Assembly: GCA_028720105.1 (NCBI GenBank)
Contig: JAQYLI010000017.1
Coordinates: forward strand, 124,001-188,000
Length of the DNA: 64,000 nucleotides
Reading direction: 5' to 3'
DNA from: Oscillospiraceae bacterium
GTDB taxonomy: Bacteria; Bacillota; Clostridia; Oscillospirales; Ruminococcaceae
Shown: one piece after another, positions 26,376 to 34,624 of the stretch
Position numbering within the stretch: the stretch's first letter is position 1
How the letters are laid out: each line of letters begins with the position of its first letter
Made by a program: the position numbers and the translations under genes
Notes under the pieces: model-generated
Told to the model about the DNA's origin: nothing
The model's input: only the letters and a program-made list of their open reading frames with translations
Database searches by the model: none

Positions 26376-27569
26376 TTAGGTAATGTTGCCCATAGAGTTG
26401 TAAATTGCGGGAAGGATACCTGCGATAACGAGACCGATACAAGTACCCATAAAGATGATCATTACAGGCTCGATAAGTCCAACGAGACGTGTAATAGCTT
26501 CGTCCGCTTCTTCCTTGTAGAAGGCTGCGGATTTGGTAAGGATGGAGTCAAGCGCACCGGATTCCTCACCGACATAGATGATAGATGTGAACATCGACTC
26601 GAAAATGCCTGTTCTCTGAATAGCCACCGAAAGGGTCTCGCCCTGCTTTACCTCGTCGATAACAGTCTCGAACTTCTTGGATATGTACAGATTGTTCAGA
26701 ATGTTGGAGGACTTTGCAAGACATTCAACCATCGGGATACCGGAGGAATAAAGGGAAGCAAGGGTAGAACCGAAGCGTGCGGTATAAACCTTTACTACCA
26801 GAGGACCAACGGGTTTCATTTTGATGATGAGCTGATCCCATTTGTATCTTACATCGGGGATCTTCATAGCGTACTTGATCACAAATACAAGAGCTGCAAT
26901 AACAAGCACAATTACCCACCAGAATTTTTTGAAGCCGTCCGAGAATGCGAACAGCGCTCCTGTCAGACCCTTCATATCCTCTTCTGTGAGAAGGTCTTTG
27001 AAGGTAGGCATGATAAATGTAAACATAATGATAACGATTGCAACACAAAGAACCGCAAGAATAATAGGGTACATCATCGAACTCTTGATCTTGTTGTTTA
27101 GCTTAGCGTCGCTGGTGTACTGATCCTCCATCTTTTTCATAACCAGGTCAAGGCTTCCGGAAGACTCACCTGCCTGCACCATTGAAATGAAGAAGTTGGG
27201 GAATGCGTCGCCCTGCATTTTGATAGCGTCAGAGAAAGAAGTACCCTTCTGAACTTCCTCGTAGATCTCACGGTAGATCTGCTTGGGAGCTTCCTTTTGC
27301 TGTTCTCTCTGCATAATGTCGAGACTCTTTACAAGAGTAAGTCCAGATGTGAGCATAGCGGACAGCTGACGGCAGTCGTAAGCCAGCTCCTTGGTTGTGA
27401 ACTTATGAAGATTTTTGCCGCTTCCGCCCTTGGCTTCCTTGTAGCTTGAACAGAAAAGGCCTTTGTCGTGGATCTTTTCGAGAAAATCATTGACATCTTC
27501 GGCATTCATTTTCTGATTCTTGACGACTTTGCCCTGAACGTCGGTAGCCGTATAGATAAAAGTCTTCAT
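26376..27569 (-). CDS. pilC: Type IV pilus platform protein PilC
   Basis: Inner-membrane platform protein of the GspF/PilC family; 397 residues. It has two copies of the T2SSF domain, each with a membrane helix: LSAMLTSGLTLVKSLDIM with MMYPIILAVLCVAIVIIMF, and ASLYSSGIPMVECLAKSS with GLIEPVMIIFMGTCIGLVIAGILPAIY, ending in the usual PxYNxMG-like tail. PilC lets PilB and PilT move pilin between membrane and fibre. I start at ATG 27569 (MKTFIYTATD), about 12 bases from GGAGGTG; a 21-codon upstream extension has no site. First gene of the unit. Confidence 0.93.
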   Translation of the reverse strand: MKTFIYTATDVQGKVVKNQKMNAEDVNDFLEKIHDKGLFCSSYKEAKGGSGKNLHKFTTKELAYDCRQLSAMLTSGLTLVKSLDIMQREQQKEAPKQIYREIYEEVQKGTSFSDAIKMQGDAFPNFFISMVQAGESSGSLDLVMKKMEDQYTSDAKLNNKIKSSMMYPIILAVLCVAIVIIMFTFIMPTFKDLLTEEDMKGLTGALFAFSDGFKKFWWVIVLVIAALVFVIKYAMKIPDVRYKWDQLIIKMKPVGPLVVKVYTARFGSTLASLYSSGIPMVECLAKSSNILNNLYISKKFETVIDEVKQGETLSVAIQRTGIFESMFTSIIYVGEESGALDSILTKSAAFYKEEADEAITRLVGLIEPVMIIFMGTCIGLVIAGILPAIYNSMGNIT

Positions 27570-27671
27570 TAAGCTTTGACACCTCCGAATAAAAAATAAC
27601 GTTATACCGGAAACGCGCTGGGCTCCGCACATATTTGAGCGGCTGCCAAACGCATTTCAAATACTTATCAT

Positions 27672-27700
27672 ATTATAGCATTTTGACGAAAAATTAGCAA
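27672..27700 (-). promoter_or_regulatory. Sigma-A promoter of the pilC-pilMN-pilO unit
   Basis: TTGCTA (27700-27695), 17 bases, TATAAT (27677-27672) with TGC extending the -10, on the minus strand. Start near 27665, leader about 95 bases. Confidence 0.75.
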
Positions 27701-27909
27701 TATGTTAATTTAACCAAATTGTAACCAAATATTAGGGAGTATTAACCAAATGTATCAAATCACAGCATATCCCGTTGTACAAAAATAATAAACGGCACGA
27801 TTTTTTAACCTGATTTTCATTAACACGCAACAAATTTGCAGGATTTTTTGTCAAGATTTTTGGGCAGTTCATTCATAAAGCGTCTGTTTTGTAACCTTTA
27901 ACAACAGTC
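27701..27909. other. A+T-rich intergenic stretch
   Basis: With the promoter region this makes a gene-free gap of 340 bases between pilC and the amidohydrolase. I see repeated AACCAAAT/TAACCAAA words (around 27712-27750) upstream of the pilC promoter, a possible binding region, and no gene, hairpin terminator or RNA. Confidence 0.4.
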
Positions 27910-28728
27910 TTACGAAATTTCCAAAAGCCTTTCTGCATTTTTGTGTAAAATGTCCTGTTTTTCTTCCTCGGATATGGGCGTTTCACGAATGAGACGGATA
28001 TCGTCCGCAGGGTCGTTCCAGGGGCTGTCCGAAGCAAAAAGCACCCTGTCCGCACCAAAGATACGAATAAGCTCAGCCATTTTTTCGGGGGATAACCGTC
28101 CTGCCGCATAAGCCGTGTCAACCCACAGCCCCTCCGCTCCCGAAAGAAGCTCTGCCGCCCTGTCCTCAAGGCAGTTGCCGCCCATATGAGCAAGAACGAA
28201 TTTAACTCCGCTCACCTTGTCAAATACCCTCGCCATTCTCTCTGGGGTAACGTGGATATCTCTGGGAGAAACACAGTCAAGCCCTGCGTGCATAACGCAT
28301 ATAAGCCCGTATTCGCCGCAGCGGCGGTAGATCTGCAGCATACGCTCCTCGTCCGCATAAAAGCCTTGAAAATCCCCGTGAAGCTTTATGCCCTTGTACC
28401 CGTCTCTTGCCAGAGCCTCAAGCTGCTTCTCAAAGGTGTCATCGGGAAAGAATGCGCCGAACGGGATTATCCTCGGGTCATTTTTTGCAAATTCCCTTGC
28501 CCACTCGTTTATGCTCTTTGGCTGAGAGGGCTTTGTGGCAACGGGGAGCAGTACGGAAACATCAACTCCTGCCCTGTCCATACTGTCCGTAAGCCCCTTT
28601 GCGGTGCCGTCGGAATACATTATCTCGGGAAATCCCATATCAGCCTTGTGCACGGCGCTTACAAGCCCTGCCATAGCACGCTCTGCCAGAGTGTCGGGGA
28701 ATGCGTGGGTATGAAAATCAATTATCAA
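27910..28728 (-). CDS. Amidohydrolase_2 family metal-dependent hydrolase
   Basis: A 272-residue TIM-barrel hydrolase. Metal ligands and active-site residues are visible as DFHTHAF near the N-terminus, KLHGDFQG, CVMHAGLD, LAHMGGN and FASDSPW. This order matches the Amidohydrolase_2 (PF04909) family of decarboxylases and lactone or amide hydrolases. The substrate is unknown. The start is TTG at 28728, supported by GAGGAAG eight bases upstream. It is the last gene of the operon begun by the nucleotidyltransferase-like and HEPN genes, 14 bases after HEPN. Confidence 0.85.
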   Translation of the reverse strand: MIIDFHTHAFPDTLAERAMAGLVSAVHKADMGFPEIMYSDGTAKGLTDSMDRAGVDVSVLLPVATKPSQPKSINEWAREFAKNDPRIIPFGAFFPDDTFEKQLEALARDGYKGIKLHGDFQGFYADEERMLQIYRRCGEYGLICVMHAGLDCVSPRDIHVTPERMARVFDKVSGVKFVLAHMGGNCLEDRAAELLSGAEGLWVDTAYAAGRLSPEKMAELIRIFGADRVLFASDSPWNDPADDIRLIRETPISEEEKQDILHKNAERLLEIS

Positions 28729-28742
28729 AAAAATCTTCCTCT

Positions 28743-29183
28743 TTACTTCCTGCTTTTTTTATGGTAGCTGCCGAAATCGAACTTGGTAAGGGAGCATATA
28801 AAATCCATCATCTCATTGCTCATTCTGAGCAGGGACTTCATAGTTTCCTCGTCTATCTCAAGGGGAATATCGGCAGGGTACCTGGTTTCGATGTAGTACC
28901 TGTTCAGAACTGCACTTTCGTCCAGCCACTGAACAAAACTGCTGTCCATCATCGCCGCCTGCTTGCACAGCCAGGTAAGGTTGTGACCGTCAAGCAGCTT
29001 TCTGCTCTTGAAAAGGAGATACCCTTTCAGAGCCTTCTCAATGCACTGCTGGCAGTGGAATGCGGCGGTGTAATAAAGCTTTGGCTCGGGAGCCAGCAGT
29101 TCTGCCGCCATCATATCCAGCGATGCGTGGTATATCCAGTCGTAATACCGTTTGCTGTCGCCCTTTTTAGCTCCTCTTGACAT
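28743..29183 (-). CDS. HEPN-domain protein
   Basis: A 146-residue helical protein of the HEPN family (COG2250 type). Signature parts are YYDWIYHASLDMMAAELL, AAFHCQQCIEKALKGYLLF and the C-terminal YIETRYP. An R-x5-H stretch (RKLLDGH) is present, but I cannot say it is the RNase motif of HEPN toxins. I start it at ATG 29183 (MSRGAKKG), overlapping the preceding gene by 17 bases; the upstream 12-codon extension is less likely. HEPN and MNT pairs form toxin-antitoxin or regulatory modules. The partner here is the gene just upstream. Confidence 0.82.
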   Translation of the reverse strand: MSRGAKKGDSKRYYDWIYHASLDMMAAELLAPEPKLYYTAAFHCQQCIEKALKGYLLFKSRKLLDGHNLTWLCKQAAMMDSSFVQWLDESAVLNRYYIETRYPADIPLEIDEETMKSLLRMSNEMMDFICSLTKFDFGSYHKKSRK

Positions 29184-29484
29184 AGAGCAGTTCACCGCCG
29201 TTCTCGACTCTGTATGCAAACGAGCAGTCGTCCTCGGCGCACTCGTTCCAGTCGGTAAGGTTGTACACGATAAAATCGCAGGGCACGGGACAGTCGGTTT
29301 TAAGGAGCAGACGGGTCTCCAGAGGTCCGGGGCTTACACTGTCGGGCACCACAACACAAAGCTTGAAGCCGGTAAGCCCGCCCTTTGAGTTTTTCTTCTC
29401 GGACACAAGGTATATCATACAGGGGTCGCACAAAGCGGTGATATCCTCGGTCATCTGAGCGATTATCTTTTTTCCCTCGGGCAT
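29167..29484 (-). CDS. Degenerate minimal nucleotidyltransferase (MNT-like) partner of HEPN
   Basis: A 105-residue protein. The C-terminal half (PVPCDFIVYNLTDWNE, then CSFAYRVENGGELLY) matches the MNT fold next to HEPN proteins. Where active MNTs have GSxARG followed by an Asp pair, this one reads YLVSEKKNSKGGLTGF and CVVVPD. The catalytic Gly-Ser and Asp-x-Asp are therefore missing. It is probably a non-catalytic partner or a decaying antitoxin. I start at ATG 29484, seven bases after GGGAGG; an ATG six bases earlier abuts the site. Confidence 0.65.
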   Translation of the reverse strand: MPEGKKIIAQMTEDITALCDPCMIYLVSEKKNSKGGLTGFKLCVVVPDSVSPGPLETRLLLKTDCPVPCDFIVYNLTDWNECAEDDCSFAYRVENGGELLYVKRS

Positions 29485-29578
29485 ACACATTCCTCCCTTT
29501 TGAAGGGAACCTCCGAAACACCTTTACGTCAGTTTTCCGGAGAACCCCTAAAATAAATATACAATTTTCTGTGATATA

Positions 29579-29607
29579 ATTATACCACATTTCGCACAAA
29601 AAGTCAA
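29579..29607 (-). promoter_or_regulatory. Sigma-A promoter of the MNT-HEPN-amidohydrolase operon
   Basis: TTGACT (29607-29602), 17 bases, TATAAT (29584-29579) with TGG extending the -10. Start near 29572. One of the strongest promoters in the window. Confidence 0.85.
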
Positions 29608-29675
29608 CCGATTCCCAGTATAATATTTGGTGAAACAGTTGACTTTTTCTGTTTCTGACTGTCGGATATCAATAA

Positions 29676-29705
29676 ACAGCCGGCTTCCATTTGAAAGCCG
29701 ACTGT
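29676..29705 (-). terminator. Terminator of the transglutaminase-EamA-DUF6062 operon
   Basis: ACAGCCGGCTT (29676-29686) pairs with AAGCCGACTGT (29695-29705) with one bulge. The leftward tail TTTATTGATAT is moderately T-rich. It lies 20 bases past the DUF6062 stop. Confidence 0.6.
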
Positions 29706-29724
29706 ATCTGTAATAAACTGTGTC

Positions 29725-30411
29725 TCAAGGCTGTCTCGAGGTCAGGAAACCCACTGCCCGTTCAATACTGTCTTTTGAATTACCCCAGTCGGCGTCCTTT
29801 CCCGAGCTGCGGTAATCGTACATTGAACAGAATTTTGAAACGTCCTCGTAAAGAGTATTCATATAATTCTCGGTAAGCTGTCTGCAAAGTTCGTTAAAGC
29901 TGTCAAGCTCCTGCTTTTTCAGGTAATTCGGAGCAATAGACTGCAAAAGGTCAAAGTGGGGCAGACAGATAAATTCCTGCTCGGAAAGAAGCTGCCTTGT
30001 GCCCGGGTCACCGAACATCTCAAAAAATGTCCTCATGAGCCGCTCCATACCCCAGTCGATCTTTTCGCAGACAAAGCAGCTTTCGTTTATCTCGGAAAGC
30101 CGTTTCCTGCGGGCATTTTTCGGCTCAAAAAGCTTTTTGCGTGAAAAAAGCTGCCCCCTGGTCTCGTCTAAATGAGTTTGGAGCATAAGTGCAAGAGACA
30201 GACGATTTTTCTGTTTAAGCATCTGAGAAAAATGCACCGAACAGAAGCCTGCACGGTTTGTCTCAATGCGCACATCGGGCTCCATCATCGCTGCACCCAT
30301 AATATATTCCACCGTTCTGCTCTCAAGCATATTCCTCATACGGCAAATGGGGCAGCCCTCCTTAGGCTCAAGTATCTCGCTTATGGGAATGGTAAGAATG
30401 CTTTCTCTCAT
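29725..30411 (-). CDS. DUF6062-like cysteine-rich protein
   Basis: A 228-residue soluble protein. It has GCPICRMRNMLESR near residue 20, FCSVHFSQMLK, ESCFVCEKIDW near 125 and FICLPHFDLL near 165. The repeated CxxC plus C-x-x-H pattern suggests two metal-binding or redox sites of the kind annotated as DUF6062 in Clostridia. Function is not known. The start ATG 30411 has AAAGGACGG upstream; a 39-codon longer frame overlaps the EamA gene and is less likely. Last gene of a three-gene unit. Confidence 0.6.
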   Translation of the reverse strand: MRESILTIPISEILEPKEGCPICRMRNMLESRTVEYIMGAAMMEPDVRIETNRAGFCSVHFSQMLKQKNRLSLALMLQTHLDETRGQLFSRKKLFEPKNARRKRLSEINESCFVCEKIDWGMERLMRTFFEMFGDPGTRQLLSEQEFICLPHFDLLQSIAPNYLKKQELDSFNELCRQLTENYMNTLYEDVSKFCSMYDYRSSGKDADWGNSKDSIERAVGFLTSRQP

Positions 30412-30433
30412 TGGGATAACCGTCCTTTTCCTG

Positions 30434-30850
30434 TCATTTTGAAATAAGTACAAGAGTGCCTGCGGTAATAAGCACCGCACCCAGCAAAGTTTTGGGAGTA
30501 AAACTCTCGTGCAGAAACAGTGCCGCAAGTATCAGCGTAATGACCACGCTCAGCTTGTCCACAGGCACGACTTTTGATACCTCTCCTATCTGAATAGCCT
30601 TGTAATAGCACAGCCATGATGCACCCGTGGCAAGTCCCGAAAGAATAAGGAATATCCAGCTTTTTCGTGAAATATCCGAAATACCGCCCTGCCCCTTTGT
30701 GAGAAAGACCATTCCCCACGCCATAATAAGCACCACCACAGTTCTTATGGCAGTAGCAAGATTTGACTCCACATTTTCAATGCCGATCTTGGCAAGCACC
30801 GATGTGAGAGCGGCAAACACCGCCGACAAAAGTGCAAACACAAGCCACAT
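30434..30850 (-). CDS. Single-EamA-domain transporter (half-size DMT)
   Basis: Membrane protein of 138 residues with five hydrophobic helices, one EamA domain (PF00892) rather than the usual two. Visible family segments are LLSAVFAALTSVLAKIGI, SGLATGASWLCYYKAIQIG and KLSVVITLILAALFLHES. Half-size members function as dimers. I take ATG 30850, six bases after AGAGGTG; the in-frame GTG at 30859 overlaps that site. Substrate unknown. Confidence 0.85.
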   Translation of the reverse strand: MWLVFALLSAVFAALTSVLAKIGIENVESNLATAIRTVVVLIMAWGMVFLTKGQGGISDISRKSWIFLILSGLATGASWLCYYKAIQIGEVSKVVPVDKLSVVITLILAALFLHESFTPKTLLGAVLITAGTLVLISK

Positions 30851-30866
30851 AAGGCTCACCTCTTAC

Positions 30867-32120
30867 TTAGTAATAATACACAGCCGAATAATCGCTGCCC
30901 TCGCCTATATAATCCGAGACCTGCGCCTTGTCCGAAGCACTGGCATAGAAGGTGGGGTCAAGCAGCTCCCAGCCGCCCTTGTCAAGAAACAGGTCAACGG
31001 TTATCCAGCCCGTTTCCTCGGTGTATATCTCGTTCCAAGCGTGATAAACGTCTCCTCTCACATATCCCATCACAAGCTTTGCGGGAATTCCCTGGGAGCG
31101 GCACATTGAAGCAAAAAGGGAAGCATAGTCGAAGCATATGCCCTTGCCGCTTTCAAGAGTGGCGTCGGGGTCAGGGATATATCCGCTTTTGACATTTGCC
31201 GCCAGCTCCTTGTCATAGGTGATGTGGCTCGTCACATATTCAAACATAGCCGCAGCCTTGTCAATAGTGCCCGTTTTCCCCGAACAAAGCTCCGCCGCCT
31301 TGTAAACGCACTTGTCCGACTGACTGTAATTTATGTACTGAGAGGGCAGTAAAAAAGGTGACAGCCCATCTTTTATGGAAGCCTCGAAGTCCATATCCAA
31401 AGCAATGGCATAGGTCTTTCCCGAAACATTTTCAAGCACCTTTATATTGTATGTTCCGCTGCCCGACTGCAAGGGAAAAACGGTGCCTTTGGAGTCAAGA
31501 TCATAGTCATATACCGTATCGCCCTTGGTAATGCGCACCTTTACCTTTTTGCACTCTCCCTTGTAGGAGACCATAATGACCCCGTCACAGGCAGATGTGA
31601 TATCGGCGGCGGCAAGGTCGTTCTGGAGCATTTTCTCTCCCGTAAAGCTGCCGGTTTTTATTTTGGGAACGACCACCTTTGCAGGCTTTTCGCTGACAAC
31701 TGCGGACAGGGTGGTCAAAGCAGGCTCTGTCTCGGTGGGAAAGCTTTCGGAAGTCTCGGAACTTAAAAGCTCCGAATATTCCGTCTCGGTGATTATCTCC
31801 GAAACGGGCGGATCTGTTTCGGTAACAGGCGGCAAGGTTTCGGTTTCCGTTTCGGTCTCCTCGGTCAATTTCTCCGATACTTCGGATATTTCGGAAACCT
31901 CCGAAAATGTCCGAGTTGTTTCCGAACTCTCGGCAGATGTTTCGCTTTCGGCAGGCATACTAAGCTGAGTATTGGCAGTTTCGGATATGAAAGTGCTTTC
32001 GGAAACGGCGGAAAACGTCTCGGAAGACGCTATTGAAGTCTCAGCCCCACCCTCGTTGTGACTGCCGCAGGAACATAGCAGCAGCGCCAGCGACAAAGCC
32101 GCAAAATTATTCCTCTTCAA
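30867..32120 (-). CDS. Transglutaminase-like cysteine protease lipoprotein
   Basis: Exported lipoprotein of 417 residues. The signal ends LLCSC (Cys18). A low-complexity Ser/Glu/Thr linker covers about 25-150 and probably spans the wall. The C-terminal transglutaminase-like domain has the catalytic triad as Cys in GKGICFDYA (near 330), His in DVYHAWNEIY and Asp in ELLDPTF. Such bacterial domains act mostly as peptidases or peptide ligases at the surface. The start is TTG 32120, with GGCGGTGAT just upstream. First gene of the transglutaminase-EamA-DUF6062 unit. Confidence 0.85.
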   Translation of the reverse strand: MKRNNFAALSLALLLCSCGSHNEGGAETSIASSETFSAVSESTFISETANTQLSMPAESETSAESSETTRTFSEVSEISEVSEKLTEETETETETLPPVTETDPPVSEIITETEYSELLSSETSESFPTETEPALTTLSAVVSEKPAKVVVPKIKTGSFTGEKMLQNDLAAADITSACDGVIMVSYKGECKKVKVRITKGDTVYDYDLDSKGTVFPLQSGSGTYNIKVLENVSGKTYAIALDMDFEASIKDGLSPFLLPSQYINYSQSDKCVYKAAELCSGKTGTIDKAAAMFEYVTSHITYDKELAANVKSGYIPDPDATLESGKGICFDYASLFASMCRSQGIPAKLVMGYVRGDVYHAWNEIYTEETGWITVDLFLDKGGWELLDPTFYASASDKAQVSDYIGEGSDYSAVYYY

Positions 32121-32251
32121 ACCATCACCGCCCGTTTTCGGCTGCCTGCCGATATTATCCCATTTTATTTAATTATACCATATTTGAAGCGATTTTGTCA
32201 AGCGGCAAGCTGAGCCTGAGCCAATCGTTCGGTAGCTTGCCTTGACAATAA

Positions 32252-32301
32252 ACATACGGCTCGGTAACGTCAGAAAAATATGACGTTACCGAGCCGTATG
32301 T
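32252..32301. repeat. Perfect 21-base inverted repeat with 8-base loop
   Basis: Arms 32252-32272 and 32281-32301 are exact inverted copies with loop GAAAAATA. Each arm contains the 13-mer GGCTCGGTAACGT or its complement, which also occurs at 36733-36745 and 56208-56220 and with one change at 46818-46830. There is no T tail on either side, so it is not a typical terminator. Confidence 0.9.
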
Positions 32302-32330
32302 CCGTTGCTCGAAAGAACTATAGAACGTCT

Positions 32331-32447
32331 CGCCGCAGGTCGTCACCCGCCAAATTCCGATTTATCAAGCAGACAAACGTTACCGTGCCACAAATAAAAA
32401 ATTTTCTGCAAAACACCCCAACGAGGTCGCCGCGGGTCGTCACCCGC
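32331..32447. repeat. Two direct copies of a 20-base hairpin unit
   Basis: 32331-32350 and 32428-32447 differ at one base. Each folds as GC(A/G)GGT-CGTC-ACCCGC. They lie 97 bases apart, just after the stop of the flavin reductase-rubredoxin gene, which the second copy almost touches. Confidence 0.75.
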
Positions 32448-32448
32448 A

Positions 32449-33066
32449 TTACTTTATCTTTTCAAAATCCACAGCACCGTGCTTGCAGATAGGGCATACG
32501 AAATCCTCGGGCAGTTCCTCGCCCTCGTAAACGTAGCCGCAAACCTTGCATACCCAGCCTGTTTTTTTCTGAGCGGCAGGACGGGGCTTAACATTTGCCT
32601 GATAATACTCGTAGGTCATAGAAGGCTTGTCCGAAAGCACCTCACCGTCGGTCATCTCCGCAATGAACATAGTGTGAGTGCCGAGATCGACCTCCTTCAC
32701 AACCTTACCCGACATAAAAGCATTTGCATATGCGCTTACATAAAGCAGACCGTTGTCCGCATACTTGGGAGCGAACTTGTAGGAATCGGGAGTGCCGAAT
32801 TTCATCGAGTCTCTGCCGCTCTGAAAGCCGAAATGCTTGAACAGCTCAAAGGGGGCAGTATTGTCAATAACGGAAACGTTGAATTTGCCGGTATTCTTTA
32901 TCATATCGTGGGTGAGATTGCCCTTGTTCACCGTAACAGCTATCTGCATAGGGTCGCTTGTAAGCTGAATAACGGTGTTAACGATACAACCGTTGTCCTT
33001 GTCCCCCTCCGAAGCGGTGAGAACGAAAAGACCGTAGGAAATCTTGTAAACTGCTTTTTTGTTCAT
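32449..33066 (-). CDS. Flavin reductase-rubredoxin fusion (Hrb-like)
   Basis: A 205-residue redox protein. Residues about 1-150 are an FMN-binding flavin reductase-like domain (YGLFVLTASEGDKDNGCIVN, PMQIAVTVNKGNLTHDMI, GFQSGRDSMKF). Residues about 168-205 are a complete rubredoxin (WVCKVCGYVYEG and FVCPICKHGAVDFEKI) with two CxxC iron-binding pairs. The arrangement is that of high-molecular-weight rubredoxin, which passes electrons from NAD(P)H to flavodiiron proteins during oxygen or NO detoxification in anaerobes. RBS ATAGGAGA. It follows ispF by 31 bases. Confidence 0.92.
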   Translation of the reverse strand: MNKKAVYKISYGLFVLTASEGDKDNGCIVNTVIQLTSDPMQIAVTVNKGNLTHDMIKNTGKFNVSVIDNTAPFELFKHFGFQSGRDSMKFGTPDSYKFAPKYADNGLLYVSAYANAFMSGKVVKEVDLGTHTMFIAEMTDGEVLSDKPSMTYEYYQANVKPRPAAQKKTGWVCKVCGYVYEGEELPEDFVCPICKHGAVDFEKIK

Positions 33067-33097
33067 AATTTTTTTCTCCTATAACTATAAATTTTAT

Positions 33098-33580
33098 TTA
33101 CTCCGAAAGCTCCCTCACAGTGCATACAGCGTGAGCCGCAACACCCTGTCCCGAGCCTGTAAAGCCTAATTTTTCCTCGGTGGTCGCCTTAACGCTCACA
33201 AAGGAAACATCTATCCCCATAGCCCCTGCCAGTGTCTCTCTGATAATATCAATATGAGGCGCAAGCTTGGGGTTCTGACATATCACCGTGCAGTCAATAT
33301 TGTACGGCGCAAAGCCTTTATCCCGAAGAAGCGCCGTTACCTGTTTCAGAAGCTCAATGCTGTAGGCGTTTTCCCAGGCAGGGTCATTGTCGGGAAAATA
33401 TTTTCCGATATCCCCCAGCGCACAGGCGCCTAAAAGTGCATCCATAACAGCGTGGGTGAGGACATCGGCGTCCGAATGACCCAGAAGACCGAAGGAATAG
33501 GGTATCTCCACCCCTCCGAGAATAAGCTTTCTCCCGGGGACCATCTTGTGAACGTCATAGCCGTGGCCTATTCTTATCAT
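33098..33580 (-). CDS. ispF: 2-C-methyl-D-erythritol 2,4-cyclodiphosphate synthase
   Basis: Catalyses the cyclising step of the MEP isoprenoid pathway, releasing CMP. At 160 residues it has normal length. Visible are the metal-binding GYDVHKM and [19 protein letters not shown], and the C-terminal [20 protein letters not shown]. Its start overlaps the ispD stop by four bases, so the two steps IspD and IspF are translationally coupled. Confidence 0.97.
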   Translation of the reverse strand: MIRIGHGYDVHKMVPGRKLILGGVEIPYSFGLLGHSDADVLTHAVMDALLGACALGDIGKYFPDNDPAWENAYSIELLKQVTALLRDKGFAPYNIDCTVICQNPKLAPHIDIIRETLAGAMGIDVSFVSVKATTEEKLGFTGSGQGVAAHAVCTVRELSE

Positions 33581-34278
33581 ACCCCGTTATCCTTTCTTTC
33601 CAAAGCCGCGAGAATAGCCTCCGCAATAGCCATATCCTCGGGAGTGGTTATTTTAATGTTCCTGTAATCGGAGATAGTGAGATGTATCTTGCCCCCCACT
33701 GCCTCCGCAAGCTGGCAGTCATCGGTAAAATCAAGCCCGTGGTCTCCGGCAAAATTCACTCCGTCAAAATAAAGCTTTTTCTTGAATATCTGAGGTGTCT
33801 GAGTGATAAACAGCCTGCTCCTGTCGGGGGTGTCGGTGACAAATCCCCCCTCCGCCTGCTTGATGGTGTCCTTTACGGGGACAGCAAGAGCCGCACCGCC
33901 GAAAATGGAAGCGTCCCTTATGCACTGCCTTATAAATTCAGCCTTGACAAGGGGACGTGCCCCGTCGTGAACCGCAATCAGGGAAGTATCTCTTGATACC
34001 CTTTTCAGAGCATTCACCACCGACTGCTGACGGGTCTCGCCGCCCTCCGCACAGCCTGCAAACTTGGTAATGCCGTACTCATTTGCAAATTTATCAATCG
34101 TTTCCATATCCTCGGGACGGGCGGAAATGATTATCTCGCCTACTTCCTCAAGCTCCTGAAAAACCATCATCGAACGGGCAATAACGGGAACTCCCCGAAG
34201 AAGAGCAAGCTGCTTGTTGATGCCCTCCATACGCTGAGACCTACCACCAGCCGCAATGATGACCGAAACCCTATCCAT
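33577..34278 (-). CDS. ispD: 2-C-methyl-D-erythritol 4-phosphate cytidylyltransferase
   Basis: Activates MEP with CTP in isoprenoid synthesis; 233 residues. The N-terminal nucleotide-binding segment [16 protein letters not shown] and the HDGARPLV motif are clear, with [10 protein letters not shown] and [13 protein letters not shown] following. The N-terminus carries the usual Gly-rich CTP loop with a Met in place of the common MG pair. ATG 34278. It lies seven bases after the small membrane protein gene and couples to ispF. Confidence 0.96.
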   Translation of the reverse strand: MDRVSVIIAAGGRSQRMEGINKQLALLRGVPVIARSMMVFQELEEVGEIIISARPEDMETIDKFANEYGITKFAGCAEGGETRQQSVVNALKRVSRDTSLIAVHDGARPLVKAEFIRQCIRDASIFGGAALAVPVKDTIKQAEGGFVTDTPDRSRLFITQTPQIFKKKLYFDGVNFAGDHGLDFTDDCQLAEAVGGKIHLTISDYRNIKITTPEDMAIAEAILAALERKDNGV

Positions 34279-34285
34279 ACTAAAA

Positions 34286-34612
34286 TTATCCTTTCGTTTT
34301 TGGGGTAACGATTATGTCGGGAGGGATATTTCCCCCCGCATAGCTGTAATGCACCGTAAAATTGTCATATTCTGTCCTCACGCCGTAATTCTCCTCAAGG
34401 TAATCAAGGCTTTCGGGATAAGCCCCCTCCGCCGCATAGCAAAGCGCCGCCGCTTTGGAAATGCTTTCCTTAATGCTGCTCTGCCTCAGCTCTTCATTTG
34501 CGCTCTGAGAATTTGACAAAGCTATCAGCGTAAAGACCGCTCCCGCACCGAATATAAGCAGGGGAGCAGCGGAAAATTTCCTCTCCCGCTTTCCCGTCCA
34601 GATGTTTTTCAT
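34286..34612 (-). CDS. Small membrane protein of unknown function
   Basis: A 108-residue protein not recognised by me. A basic N-terminus (MKNIWTGKRERK) is followed by one hydrophobic helix (PLLIFGAGAVFTLIALS) and an extracytoplasmic part of about 75 residues. That part contains AALCYAAEGAYPESLDYLEENYGV and ends in a short Pro/Lys segment. The EGAYP-SLDYL pattern recalls pseudopilin heads, but no leader peptide is present. RBS AAGGAAG. It lies between the TPM and ispD genes with gaps of 12 and 7 bases. Confidence 0.75.
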   Translation of the reverse strand: MKNIWTGKRERKFSAAPLLIFGAGAVFTLIALSNSQSANEELRQSSIKESISKAAALCYAAEGAYPESLDYLEENYGVRTEYDNFTVHYSYAGGNIPPDIIVTPKTKG

Positions 34613-34624
34613 AATAAAACTTCC

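Larger units (their letters stand above)
32121..32448. other. Repeat-rich gene-free gap
   Basis: 328 bases with no credible gene. It holds a 21-base perfect palindrome (32252-32301), a TATAGAACG-containing unit shared with 56208-56275, and two direct copies of a small hairpin (32331-32350 and 32428-32447). A G+C-poor segment at 32160-32205 (TTTATTTAATTATACC) probably contains the promoter of the transglutaminase operon, but I could not place a good -35. Confidence 0.5.

Noticed and set aside
28743-29183. Calling HEPN a proven toxin
   Set aside because: The R-x5-H stretch is present but not in a clearly catalytic setting, and the partner is degenerate; only the domain call is supported.
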